A stretch of 64,000 nucleotides of DNA. It comes from Streptomyces harbinensis (lineage in GTDB: Bacteria; Actinomycetota; Actinomycetes; Streptomycetales; Streptomycetaceae). How positions within the stretch are numbered: position 1 is the stretch's first letter; the number at the start of each line of letters is the position of its first letter. The notes beneath the pieces were generated by a model, which saw only the letters and a program-made list of their open reading frames with translations, was not told where the DNA came from and searched no databases. Shown in pieces: positions 55,012 to 63,336 of the stretch. The translations under genes were made by a program, and so were the position numbers. The stretch spans positions 620,184-684,183 of the forward strand of contig NZ_FPAB01000003.1 of the NCBI RefSeq assembly GCF_900116145.1, given 5' to 3'.

Positions 55012-55949
55012 CGGTCGTCGATTCCCGTCCGGTGGCAGAGCGCGGTCCCGGCTCCGGCCAGTGGACGCGTGGAGCCCGGATCAGGGCGTTCATCGCGCTG
55101 ACCAAGCCCCGCATCATCGAGACGCTGCTCATCACCACCATCCCGGTGATGTTCCTCGCGGAGCAAGGGGTTCCTGACCTCTGGTTGGTGATCGTTACCG
55201 TTACGGCGGGTTATCTGTCGGCGGGCGGCGCCAACGCGCTCAACATGTACTACGACCGCGACATCGACGCGCTCATGCACCGCACCTCGAACCGGCCGCT
55301 GGTGACCGGGATCGTGAGCCCGGCCGAGTGCCTGGTGTTCGGCATCGCGCTGGCGGTGCTCTCCACCGCGATGTTCGGCCTGCTGGTCAACTGGCTGTCG
55401 GCCGCGCTGGCGCTGGGCGCGCTGCTCTTCTACGTGCTCGTCTACACCATGCTGCTCAAGCGGCGCACCGCGCAGAACATCGTGTGGGGCGGCATCGCCG
55501 GCTGCATGCCCGTCATCATCGGCTGGTCCTCGGTCACCAACTCGATGTCCTGGGGCGCGGTGATCCTGTTCCTGGTCATCTTCTTCTGGACCCCGCCGCA
55601 CTACTGGCCGCTGTCCATGAAGGTGCGCGAGGACTACGCGCGGGCCGGGGTGCCGATGCTGCCGGTCATCGCGAGCAACAAGGTCGTGGCCCGGCAGATC
55701 GTGGTCTACAGCTGGGTCATGGTGGGCGTCTCGCTGCTGCTGTGGCCGCTGGGCTACACCGGCTGGTTCTACCCGGCGGTCGCGCTGGCCGCCGGCGCGT
55801 GGTGGCTGTGGGAGGCGCACGCCCTCCAGGCGCGCGCCCGGGCCGGGATCACCGGATCCAAGCTCAAGGAGATGCGGCTGTTCCACTGGTCCATCACCTA
55901 TGTCTCGCTCATCTTCATCGCGGTGGCGATCGACCCGTTCATCGGCTGA
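55008..55949 (+). CDS. ctaB: Protoheme IX farnesyltransferase (heme O synthase)
   Basis: A 313-aa UbiA-family membrane prenyltransferase attaching farnesyl to heme B. GTG 55008 (GTG 55002 is an alternative) precedes [10 protein letters not shown]; the first about 25 residues are cytoplasmic, then about nine helices. The polyprenyl-diphosphate Asp-rich loop [23 protein letters not shown] (N.xxDxDxxD) and the second loop [17 protein letters not shown] are intact. It works with CtaA (encoded at 57.4-58.4 kb) to supply heme A to cytochrome c oxidase. Confidence 0.95.
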   Translation: MTVVDSRPVAERGPGSGQWTRGARIRAFIALTKPRIIETLLITTIPVMFLAEQGVPDLWLVIVTVTAGYLSAGGANALNMYYDRDIDALMHRTSNRPLVTGIVSPAECLVFGIALAVLSTAMFGLLVNWLSAALALGALLFYVLVYTMLLKRRTAQNIVWGGIAGCMPVIIGWSSVTNSMSWGAVILFLVIFFWTPPHYWPLSMKVREDYARAGVPMLPVIASNKVVARQIVVYSWVMVGVSLLLWPLGYTGWFYPAVALAAGAWWLWEAHALQARARAGITGSKLKEMRLFHWSITYVSLIFIAVAIDPFIG

Positions 55950-56016
55950 TCCGGGGTCGGCGGGGGCGGCCCGGGGGTGTTCCCGAGCGGGATTACCGGG
56001 AAGTAGCATGCCGGGC

Positions 56017-56337
56017 ATGACGACCCGCAGCACCGCCAGGACCGGCCGCCGGCTCACCCGCCGCATCACCGCCTTCGCCCGCGCGCACGGCGGGTCCGCC
56101 GAAGCCACCGTCTCCTACACCGGCGAACGCGGCGTCCGCGTCGTCCTGGTGGGCGCCGACGGCGGCTGGGGCGATCTGATGGCCCCGGACGGCGACACCG
56201 CCCGGCAGGCGCTGGAAGCGGCCGGAATCACCCCGCAGGACACCTTCGACGCCCCGCTCGCCGCTAAGGTACGCACCGGCCGCTACGAGTGGAGCCGGAT
56301 GGCCGGGCTCCAGATCGGCGGACCCCGCAATACCTGA
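56017..56337 (+). CDS. Small conserved hypothetical protein
   Basis: A 106-aa protein with a leaderless start: TAGCAT (56004-56009) ends 7 nt before ATG 56017. Basic N-terminus (TTRSTARTGRRLTRRITAFARAHGG), then an alternating beta/alpha part with VRVVLVGADGGWGDLMAPD and DTARQALEAAGI, ending GRYEWSRMAG. No membrane segment, signal peptide or known motif. It sits between the heme genes ctaB and ctaA with the amidohydrolase gene. Function unknown. Confidence 0.65.
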   Translation: MTTRSTARTGRRLTRRITAFARAHGGSAEATVSYTGERGVRVVLVGADGGWGDLMAPDGDTARQALEAAGITPQDTFDAPLAAKVRTGRYEWSRMAGLQIGGPRNT

Positions 56338-56363
56338 AAGCGGTTTCGGGCGTTAGGCGGAAT

Positions 56364-57422
56364 ATGCACACCTCGCCCCTGGTGGACCAGCACGGCCACG
56401 GCGTGCTCCACGGCGACCTGGGCCTCGGCACCTTCGAGCGGCACCTCGCCGCCGCGCTCGGCGGCCCCGCCGGCACCGGGAGCGCGTACGACACCACCAC
56501 CGGGCTCGCGCTGCGCCGCTGGTGCCCCCCGCTGCTCGGGCTGCCGCCGCACTGCACCGCCGTGCGGTACCTGGCCCGCCGCCGGGAGCTGGGGGCGTAC
56601 GCCGCCTCCCGCGCGCTGCTGCGCGGCAGCGGCATCCACACCTATCTCGTGGACCCCTCGATACCCGGCGCGGACCGCGACGGCACCGAGGAGCCCGTCA
56701 CCGCGATCGGGGAACTGGCCTCGGCCGCCGGCACCAGGGCCCACGAACTGGCCGCGCTGGAGGCGGTGGCCGGCGAGGCCGCCGACCGGGGCGGCGGGGT
56801 CCGTACCTTCGCGCAGGACATCGCCCAGGCGCTGCACGGCGCCGCCCGCCGCGCGGTCGCCTTCGTCTGCGACGCCGCCGCGCTGCGCGAGCCGGGCCCG
56901 CCCGAGCCCGCCGAGGTGCGCCGGGCGGCCGGCCGCTGGCTGGCCTGCGGGCGGCGGCGCAGCGAGCCCGCGCTCACCGGCCATCTGCTGTGGGCCGCGC
57001 TGGCCTGCGGGCTCCCCGTCCAACTGCGCTGCGCGGACCCGGAGCCACTGGTCCCGCTGCTGCGGGCCACGGCGGGGCGTGCCCCGCTCGTGCTGCTTCC
57101 GCGCCGGCCCCACCACGAGGCCGCGGCCCGGCTGGCCGCGGCCTTTCCGCATGTCTACGCCGATGTGGGGCCCGAGCCGGCCGTCACGCTGGCGCGGGCG
57201 CCGTTCGGCAAGCTGCTGTTCTCCACCGGGGCCCGGGCCCTGCCCGAACTGCACGTGGTGCGGGTACGGCAGTACCAGCGGGCCATGACCCGGCTGCTGG
57301 GGGAGTGGATCACCCAGGGCGACTGCTCGCGGGAGGACGCCCGGCGGATCGCCGACCGCATCAGCGGCGGGACCGCCCGGCGCATCTACCGGCTGGACGA
57401 GCGACCGGCTCAGACCGGCTGA
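56364..57422 (+). CDS. Amidohydrolase family protein
   Basis: A 352-aa cytoplasmic protein. ATG 56364 is chosen because LVDQHGHGVLHGDL, the amidohydrolase HxH metal-binding motif, lies about 8 residues in. The TIM-barrel-like order continues with a mid-protein His in LTGHLLWAAL, VQLRCADP, and HEAAARLAAAFPHVYADVG near the expected later metal sites. It resembles the amidohydrolase-like N-terminal half of FluG-type proteins; substrate unknown. Its last 13 nt overlap the convergent ctaA. Confidence 0.72.
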   Translation: MHTSPLVDQHGHGVLHGDLGLGTFERHLAAALGGPAGTGSAYDTTTGLALRRWCPPLLGLPPHCTAVRYLARRRELGAYAASRALLRGSGIHTYLVDPSIPGADRDGTEEPVTAIGELASAAGTRAHELAALEAVAGEAADRGGGVRTFAQDIAQALHGAARRAVAFVCDAAALREPGPPEPAEVRRAAGRWLACGRRRSEPALTGHLLWAALACGLPVQLRCADPEPLVPLLRATAGRAPLVLLPRRPHHEAAARLAAAFPHVYADVGPEPAVTLARAPFGKLLFSTGARALPELHVVRVRQYQRAMTRLLGEWITQGDCSREDARRIADRISGGTARRIYRLDERPAQTG

Positions 57423-58399
57423 GGCTCCTTCTCGGGCCGTCCGGCCGAGGGCTCGGTGTCCGGCGCGGAGACCGGGGCCGGGCCGCGCTCGCGGGTGGAC
57501 AGCAGCAGCCGCAGCATCGCGATCCACACCAGGGCCGAGCCGAGCATGTGGATGCCGACCAGCCACTCCGGCTCGTCCAGGGCGTACTGCACATAGCCGA
57601 TCGCGCCCTGGGAGAGCACCACCAGCAGCAGATCGCGGCTGCGGGCGCGCGGCCCGGCCGGGGCGTCCACCAGGCGCAGCACCAGCCAGACGGCGAGCGC
57701 GCCGAGCGCCACCGACCAGGCGAGCATGGAGTGCACCCGGGTCACCGTCTCCCAGTCGAACGGCATCCGCTCGATGTCCCCGCTGTCCCCGGCGTGCTTG
57801 CCGGTGCCGGTGACGGCGGTGCCGGCCACCAGCAGCACGGCGGTGAGCACGGTGAGCCCGGACACGGCGCGGCGGACCGGGACGCCGACCAGCGGACGCG
57901 GCGGCTCGTCGCCCTCGCGGGCCCGCAGCCAGGTGAGGGTGGTGGTGGTGAGCAGTGCCATCGCGGCCAGGAAGTGCGCGGCGACGATGTACGGGTTCAG
58001 CTCGGTGAGCACGGTGATGCCGCCGATGACGGCGTTGCTCATGACCACCCAGAACTGGGCCCAGGCCATCCGGGTCAGCGGATGCCTGCGCGGCTTGGCG
58101 GCGCGGGCGGCGATGATGGTCCAGCCGACGGCGGCGCTGACCACGTAGGTCAGCATCCGGTTGCCGAACTCGATCAGCCCGTGCACCCCCATCTCGGCGG
58201 TGGTGGTGAGCGAGTCGTCCGTGCACTTGGGCCAGGTGTCGCAGCCGAGCCCGGAGCCGGTGAGCCGGACGGCGCCTCCGGTGATGATGATGAGGACACT
58301 CATCACCAGGGCGGTCAGCGCGGCACGGCGCACCGTTTCGGGGCGCGGGGTCCAGCGCTCGGCGATGTACGCGAGGGGATTTCGCACTGCTTTCAGCAC
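57410..58399 (-). CDS. ctaA: Heme A synthase (COX15/CtaA family)
   Basis: A 329-aa integral membrane monooxygenase converting heme O to heme A. About eight helices, with His-bearing segments EFGNRMLTYV preceded by GVHGLIEF, IVAAHFLAAM, RVHSMLAWSV and GIHMLGSALV that match the family heme ligands. Extracellular CDTWPKC provides the conserved Cys pair. -10 TACGAT (58411-58406 minus) ends 6 nt before GTG 58399, so it may be transcribed leaderless, apart from the ABC genes upstream. Confidence 0.93.
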   Translation of the reverse strand: MLKAVRNPLAYIAERWTPRPETVRRAALTALVMSVLIIITGGAVRLTGSGLGCDTWPKCTDDSLTTTAEMGVHGLIEFGNRMLTYVVSAAVGWTIIAARAAKPRRHPLTRMAWAQFWVVMSNAVIGGITVLTELNPYIVAAHFLAAMALLTTTTLTWLRAREGDEPPRPLVGVPVRRAVSGLTVLTAVLLVAGTAVTGTGKHAGDSGDIERMPFDWETVTRVHSMLAWSVALGALAVWLVLRLVDAPAGPRARSRDLLLVVLSQGAIGYVQYALDEPEWLVGIHMLGSALVWIAMLRLLLSTRERGPAPVSAPDTEPSAGRPEKEPQPV

Positions 58400-58453
58400 C
58401 CGCTCATCGTAGGCCCCGAGCTTGTGCGCGTTTTCACGAGGGGGTGCTTCGGC

Positions 58454-59299
58454 TCATTCCCAGCGGAAGAAGCGGGCCGCGGCGCCGAGCGAGAGCACGG
58501 ACCACACGGCCAGGATCCCGGCCTGGGCCCAGGGCATGGCGGCGCCGTCCTGGAGCACCTCGCGCAGTCCGGTGGACAGGGCGCTGACCGGCAGCAGCTC
58601 CAGCACGGTGCGCACCGCGCCGGGGAAGTTCTCCAGTGGGACGATCACACCGCCGCCGAGCAGCAGCAGGATGAAGACCAGATTGGCGGCGGCCAGGGTC
58701 GCCTCGGCGCGCAGCGTCCCGGCCATCAGCAGCCCGAGGCCGCTGAAGGCGGCGGCGCCCAGCAGCATCAGGGCGGCGGGGGCGAGCGGATTGCCGTGCG
58801 GGGACCAGTCCAGCGCCCAGGCCGTGCCGGTCAGCAGCACCGTCTGGAGCGCCAGGGTGACCAGGACGGCGCAGGTCTTGCCGCACAGCAGGCCCCAGCG
58901 GGGGAGCGGGGAGGCGCCGAGCCGCTTGAGCACGCCGTAGCGGCGCTCGAAGCCGGTGGCGATGGCCTGCCCGGTGAAGGCGGTGGAGACCACGGCCAGC
59001 GCGAGGACGCCGGGGGTGAGGAAGTCGACGCGGGCACCGTCGCCGGTGTCGACGATCTCGACGGTGCTGAACAGCACCAGGAGCAGGGTGGGGATGACGA
59101 CCGTGAGCAGCAGCTGTTCGCCGTGCCGCAGGAGCATCCGGGTCTCCAGGGCGGCCTGGGCGGCGATCATGCGGGGCAGCGGGGCGGCGGCGGGGCGCGG
59201 GGTGAAGGTGCCGGGCCGGGCCGTGTCGCCGGCGTCCCCCGCGGCCCCGGTGTCCCGGGTCCGGCCGGTGTTCCCGGTGGCGGCCGAGTCGGTGGTCAT
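58454..59299 (-). CDS. ABC-2 type transporter permease
   Basis: A 281-aa protein. Its ATG 59299 overlaps the stop of the ATPase gene (ATGA). The first about 45 residues are a Gly/Thr/Pro-rich cytoplasmic extension; six membrane helices follow, with the ABC-2 signature region FERRYGVLKRLGASPL. Together with the ATPase it forms a DrrAB-like exporter. Substrate unknown; the position next to ctaA is conserved in Streptomyces as I recall. Confidence 0.88.
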   Translation of the reverse strand: MTTDSAATGNTGRTRDTGAAGDAGDTARPGTFTPRPAAAPLPRMIAAQAALETRMLLRHGEQLLLTVVIPTLLLVLFSTVEIVDTGDGARVDFLTPGVLALAVVSTAFTGQAIATGFERRYGVLKRLGASPLPRWGLLCGKTCAVLVTLALQTVLLTGTAWALDWSPHGNPLAPAALMLLGAAAFSGLGLLMAGTLRAEATLAAANLVFILLLLGGGVIVPLENFPGAVRTVLELLPVSALSTGLREVLQDGAAMPWAQAGILAVWSVLSLGAAARFFRWE

Positions 59300-60237
59300 G
59301 ACCGCAGCTCCTTGCCCGTCAGTTCGAGGAAGACGTCTTCCAGGGTGTGCCGGCGGGTGGTGATCCGGTCCGGCAGCACGCCGTGCTGGGCGCACCAGGC
59401 GGTGACGGTGGCCAGCAGGCGCGGGTCGATCTCGCCGGTGACGCGGTAGGCACCGGGGCTCGGCTCGCTCACATCGGCGCCGGCCGGCAGCGCGGCCTTG
59501 AGGGAGGTGAGGTCCAGGGCGGGCGGCCCGCCGAAGCGCAGGGTGTCGGCGGCGCCGCCCCGGCACAGCTCGGCGGGGGTGCCGCGGGCGATGACCCGGC
59601 CGGTGTCGATGATCGCGACGTCGTCGGCCAGCTCTTCGGCCTCGTCCATGAAGTGGGTGGTGAGGACGGTGGTGACGCCGTCCGCGCGCAGTTCGCGCAC
59701 CAGCTCCCAGGTGGCGTGCCGGGCCTGCGGGTCGAGACCGGCGGTGGGCTCGTCGAGGAAGACGAGTTCCGGGCGGCCGACGACGGCGAGGGCCAGCGCG
59801 AGCCGCTGCCGCTGACCGCCGGAGAGCCGGCGGTAGGGGGTACGGCCGCAGGAGGCGAGGCCGAGCCGTTCGGCCAGCGCGTCCACGTCCAGGGGGTGCG
59901 CGTGCAGGGCGGCCAGGTGCCGCAGCATTTCGAGGGCGCGGACGCCGGGATAGACGCCGTCGCTCTGGAGCATGACGCCGATCCGGGGCCGCAGCGCGGC
60001 GGCGCCGGCGGGCGTGTAGGGGTCGAGGCCGAGGACGCGCAGCCGGCCGGCGTCCGGCCGCCGGTAGCCTTCGCAGGCCTCGATGGTGGTGGTCTTCCCG
60101 GCGCCGTTGGGGCCGAGCACGGCGGTGACCGATCCGCGTTCCACGGTGAGGTCGAGTCCGTCGACGGCGGTGGTGCGGCCGTACCGCTTGACCAGCCCGA
60201 CGGCTTCCACGGCCGCCTGGGCCCCTGCGGTCTGCAT
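59296..60237 (-). CDS. ABC transporter ATP-binding protein (DrrA-like)
   Basis: A 313-aa ATPase. Minus-strand -10 TAGACT (60250-60245) ends 7 nt before ATG 60237, so the mRNA is probably leaderless. Walker A GPNGAGKTTT (about 43-52), Q-loop MLQSDG, signature LSGGQRQRL, Walker B LVFLDEPTAGLD, switch His in LTTHFMDEAEE, and a C-terminal DrrA-type extension ending DVFLELTGKEL. Coupled to the permease. Confidence 0.92.
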   Translation of the reverse strand: MQTAGAQAAVEAVGLVKRYGRTTAVDGLDLTVERGSVTAVLGPNGAGKTTTIEACEGYRRPDAGRLRVLGLDPYTPAGAAALRPRIGVMLQSDGVYPGVRALEMLRHLAALHAHPLDVDALAERLGLASCGRTPYRRLSGGQRQRLALALAVVGRPELVFLDEPTAGLDPQARHATWELVRELRADGVTTVLTTHFMDEAEELADDVAIIDTGRVIARGTPAELCRGGAADTLRFGGPPALDLTSLKAALPAGADVSEPSPGAYRVTGEIDPRLLATVTAWCAQHGVLPDRITTRRHTLEDVFLELTGKELRS

Positions 60238-60472
60238 GCGATCGAGTCTAGGGCGAGCGGCGATCGGGGTGGGCGGCGCCCCGGGGGCCCGAGGGTCGGT
60301 GCGCGCCCGGCGTGCGCGCGGATATTCCGTTCCGCCGCATTGCCCGGCACGCTCCCCCGCCCGCTGTAATTCTGAATGTTCGAGTTTGCTGCCATCGGCC
60401 CCGGGTAATTTTCCCGGCGGAATCAAGACTTCATTTTCGAGCCGCCCTCCTGGAGTCGGATTGTCCGCGTGG
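60238..60472 (+). other. Locally AT-richer gap between ABC and M28 genes
   Basis: 235 bp holding the ABC promoter at its left end. The rest, notably 60360-60450, is poorer in GC than the surroundings, with a small hairpin CCGGG-taatttt-CCCGG (60401-60417). It probably contains the promoter and leader of the downstream gene group; no clear -35/-10 pair was recognised. Confidence 0.4.
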
Positions 60473-61831
60473 ATGTGTGCCGGAATTCCTTTTCTCCTGC
60501 TGACCCAAAGCCTGTCCCAGCCCGCTCAGCAGTCGGAAACCCCTACGTTGTCCCTGGTCAGAGTGGGTGATCACCTGGAGGAATTCCAGCGGATCGCCCT
60601 CGCCCACCATGGCCATCGCGCCTCCGGGACGGCCGGCCACGCCGCGTCGCTCAGCTATGTCGAGAAGGAACTGTCGGCAGCCGGTTATCTGCTCCGGCGC
60701 CAGGAGTTCTCTTTTCTCTACACGGAGACGGTGGAAGAAAGAATGACCTTGTCCGACGGAAGATCCCCGGTCGTGACCGCTTTCGGATATGCACCGTCCA
60801 CGCCCGAGGCGGGACTGAACGCCGCGTTCCTGCCGCTGGACGCCACGGGCTGCGACGCCGCCGACTGGGCCGGGGTGCCGGCCGAGGGCCGCACCGTCGT
60901 GCTCCCGGCCGAGGGCTGCGCCGCCGCCGAGAAGGAACGGGCCGCCGCCGACGCGGGAGCCGCCGCCCTGCTGCTCGCCGGCCCCGGCCCCGACGCCCCG
61001 CACGGCTGGCTGACGGACCCGGAGGCGGCCCGCATCCCGGTCGGCGGCATCGGCGCGGACACCGCCGCGGACCTGGCGGCCGAAGCGGCGGCCGGCCGCA
61101 CCGGACAGCTGTGGCTGCGCGCGCTCACCGAGCCGCGCACCACCGAGAACCTCATCGCCACCACCCCCTCCGGGGACCCGGGACGCACCGTGGTGGCCGG
61201 CGCCCACCTCGACTCCGTACCCGACGGCCCCGGCATCAACGACAACGGCGTCGCGGCGGCCGTCCTGCTGGAAGCCGCCCTCGACGCCGCCCCCCGCGCC
61301 GCCGACCCGGGCCGCGCCCGGCTGCGGTTCGCGTTCTGGGCGGCGGAGGAGTTCGGCCTGCTCGGCTCCGCCCACTACCTCGACACCCTCTCCGCCCCCG
61401 AACGCGAGGCCACCGCCCTCTATCTCAACCTGGAGATGATCGGCAGCCCCAACCACGGCCTGTACGTCCTGGACCCGGGACCCGGCGACCCGCCCTCCGC
61501 GGACATCGCCGGCCGGCTCACCGCCGCCTTCGCCGGCCTCGGCGAGACCGCGCGGCCCTTCCCGCCCGACGGCCGCTCCGACTTCGCCCCCTTCCTCGAC
61601 GCCGGCATCCCCACCGGCGGCCTCTACGGCGGCTCCTACGAACCCAAGACCGAGGAGCAGGCCGAGCTGTGGGGCGGCACCCCGGGCGTCCCCCACGACC
61701 CCTGCTACCACCAGCCCTGCGACGACAGCACCGGCTGGAGCCGCACCGCCGCCGCCCTGCACGGCGAGGCGTTCCACCGGGTCCTGGAGCACTACGCCCG
61801 GCACCCCCTCGCACCCAAGGACAGGCCATGA
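60473..61831 (+). CDS. M28-family aminopeptidase-like protein with PA-like insert
   Basis: 452 aa from ATG 60473; TTG 60461, 5 nt after GGAG, is an alternative. The protease-associated-like insert lies between about residues 100 and 215. The M28 catalytic core then shows GAHLDSVPDGPGINDNG (zinc His and bridging Asp), AAEEFGLLGSAHY (catalytic Glu and zinc Glu) and PCYHQPCDD (zinc His). The usual zinc-ligand Asp in the NxDMIG motif is Glu here (LNLEMIGSPN). The N-terminus is only weakly hydrophobic and lacks a classical signal peptide. It overlaps NUDIX by ATGA and so is coupled to it. It probably hydrolyses an N-terminal residue or amide in a pathway. Confidence 0.82.
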   Translation: MCAGIPFLLLTQSLSQPAQQSETPTLSLVRVGDHLEEFQRIALAHHGHRASGTAGHAASLSYVEKELSAAGYLLRRQEFSFLYTETVEERMTLSDGRSPVVTAFGYAPSTPEAGLNAAFLPLDATGCDAADWAGVPAEGRTVVLPAEGCAAAEKERAAADAGAAALLLAGPGPDAPHGWLTDPEAARIPVGGIGADTAADLAAEAAAGRTGQLWLRALTEPRTTENLIATTPSGDPGRTVVAGAHLDSVPDGPGINDNGVAAAVLLEAALDAAPRAADPGRARLRFAFWAAEEFGLLGSAHYLDTLSAPEREATALYLNLEMIGSPNHGLYVLDPGPGDPPSADIAGRLTAAFAGLGETARPFPPDGRSDFAPFLDAGIPTGGLYGGSYEPKTEEQAELWGGTPGVPHDPCYHQPCDDSTGWSRTAAALHGEAFHRVLEHYARHPLAPKDRP

Positions 61832-62283
61832 CCACCCCGCGGCTCGTCGTCGGCGCGCTCATCCGGGACGGCGGCGACCGGATCTTCGTCCAGCAGCGGT
61901 CCTGGGAGCGCCGCCTCTTCCCCGGCCGCTGGGACATCGTCGGCGGCGCGGTGGAACGCGACGAGGACCCGATGGCGGCCCTGCGCCGGGAGATCACCGA
62001 GGAGACCGGCTGGCGGCTGCGCCGGGTCCTCGCCCCGCTCGGCCCCGCCCACTGGACGGCCGACGGCGTACCCCACACCGAACTCGACTTCGTGGTCGAG
62101 GTGGACGGCGATCTGAGCGCCCCGCGCCTGGAGCCGGACAAACACCTGGGGCACGCCTGGGTCGGCCCCGGCGACCTCGCCCTGCTGGACCAGCACCGCA
62201 TCCCCGGCGAGAGCACCTTCATCACGGACCTGGTCACCGCCGCCCACCGATGGCTGGCCGCCGCCGCGGCCCGGCGCAGCTGA
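61828..62283 (+). CDS. NUDIX hydrolase
   Basis: A 151-aa protein. ATG 61828 overlaps the M28 stop (ATGA). The Nudix box GAVERDEDPMAALRREITEE (G-x5-E-x7-RE-x2-EE) spans about residues 39-58, followed by TGW. It should cleave a nucleoside diphosphate-linked compound; VQQRSWERRLFPGRWDIVGG resembles the isopentenyl-diphosphate isomerase/MutT-like branch. Third residue of the gene order M28-NUDIX-Gfo/Idh; substrate unknown. Confidence 0.9.
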   Translation: MTTPRLVVGALIRDGGDRIFVQQRSWERRLFPGRWDIVGGAVERDEDPMAALRREITEETGWRLRRVLAPLGPAHWTADGVPHTELDFVVEVDGDLSAPRLEPDKHLGHAWVGPGDLALLDQHRIPGESTFITDLVTAAHRWLAAAAARRS

Positions 62284-62295
62284 GGAGCCACGGCC

Positions 62296-63288
62296 ATGCG
62301 CGTACCCGCACCCGCACCCGCGCCCACCACCGCCCCGGCCAGGCCCCGCACCCTGCTCGTCGGCTTCGCCGGACAGCAGGGCCGGGAGTACCTGCCCGTC
62401 CTGCGGACCTGCGCCGACATCGCCGGAGGCGTGGACAGCGCCCCCGGCGCCGGGGACATCGCCCGCACCCTCGGCTTCCCGCACTTCGGCAGCGTCGCCG
62501 AGGCGGTGGCCCGCGTCCGCTTCGACACCGCCGTGGTCACCGTCCCGCACCACGCGCACTTCGCCGTCTGCGAGGAACTGCTGCGGCACGGCAAGCACGT
62601 CATCAAGGAGAAGCCGTTCGCCGTCACCGAAGCGCAGGCCCACCGGCTCGCCGCCCTCGCCCGGCGGTCCGACCGCAGCGTCTACACCCTGCTCCAGCGC
62701 AACTTCGACCCCGTCTTCGGCTTCGCCAGGCGCCACCTGGAGCGGCTGGGCGAGCCCTACTGGTTCTCCTACGACTACCACCTGAACCTGCCCCGCCCCA
62801 CCAGCGGCTGGCGCGCCCGCCCGGACACCGCGCTCGGCGGCGTCCTGCTCGACATGGGCTACCACCTCATCGACGTCCTGGCCGGCATGTTCCCGCCCCC
62901 GGCCCGCGTCGACGCCGTCTTCACCTACCGCTACCCGGAGATGCGCGACCACCGCCTGGAGGACCTGGTCAGCCTGCTCTACGGCTACTCCGCCCCCTCC
63001 CTGGCCGGGTCCCTGCGCATCTCCCGCCACCACTACGAGAAGACCGAACGCCTCTCCGTCCTCGGCACCCGCGGCACCCTCACCCTGGAGCCCGGCGAGG
63101 CCACCCTCACCCCCGCCCGCTCCGCGGGTCCGCTGCGCTTCGTCCGGCGCGGCACCAAGGGCGACACGGTGCGCACCATGCTCGCCAGCTATCTGCGGCG
63201 CCTGGAGGACCGCGCCTTCCGGGAGGCCCATCTGGCCCGCCAGCTCGCCACCGTGCGCACCATCGACGGCGTGTACCGCCACCGCTGA
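62296..63288 (+). CDS. Gfo/Idh/MocA-family oxidoreductase
   Basis: A 330-aa NAD(P)-dependent oxidoreductase. ATG 62296 follows GAGGAG (62282-62287). After a Pro/Ala-rich lead comes the nucleotide site GFAGQQG, TAVVTVPHHAHF, the hallmark HVIKEKPFA (catalytic Lys of EKP) and GGVLLDMGYHLIDVL (catalytic His region). The family acts on sugars, inositols or cyclitol-like intermediates. It starts 12 nt after the NUDIX stop; the next gene follows by 48 nt with its own ribosome site. Confidence 0.9.
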   Translation: MRVPAPAPAPTTAPARPRTLLVGFAGQQGREYLPVLRTCADIAGGVDSAPGAGDIARTLGFPHFGSVAEAVARVRFDTAVVTVPHHAHFAVCEELLRHGKHVIKEKPFAVTEAQAHRLAALARRSDRSVYTLLQRNFDPVFGFARRHLERLGEPYWFSYDYHLNLPRPTSGWRARPDTALGGVLLDMGYHLIDVLAGMFPPPARVDAVFTYRYPEMRDHRLEDLVSLLYGYSAPSLAGSLRISRHHYEKTERLSVLGTRGTLTLEPGEATLTPARSAGPLRFVRRGTKGDTVRTMLASYLRRLEDRAFREAHLARQLATVRTIDGVYRHR

Positions 63289-63336
63289 GCCGCCCCCGAG
63301 CGCACCCCCGACCCGTACCGGAGAGGAACGACAGCC

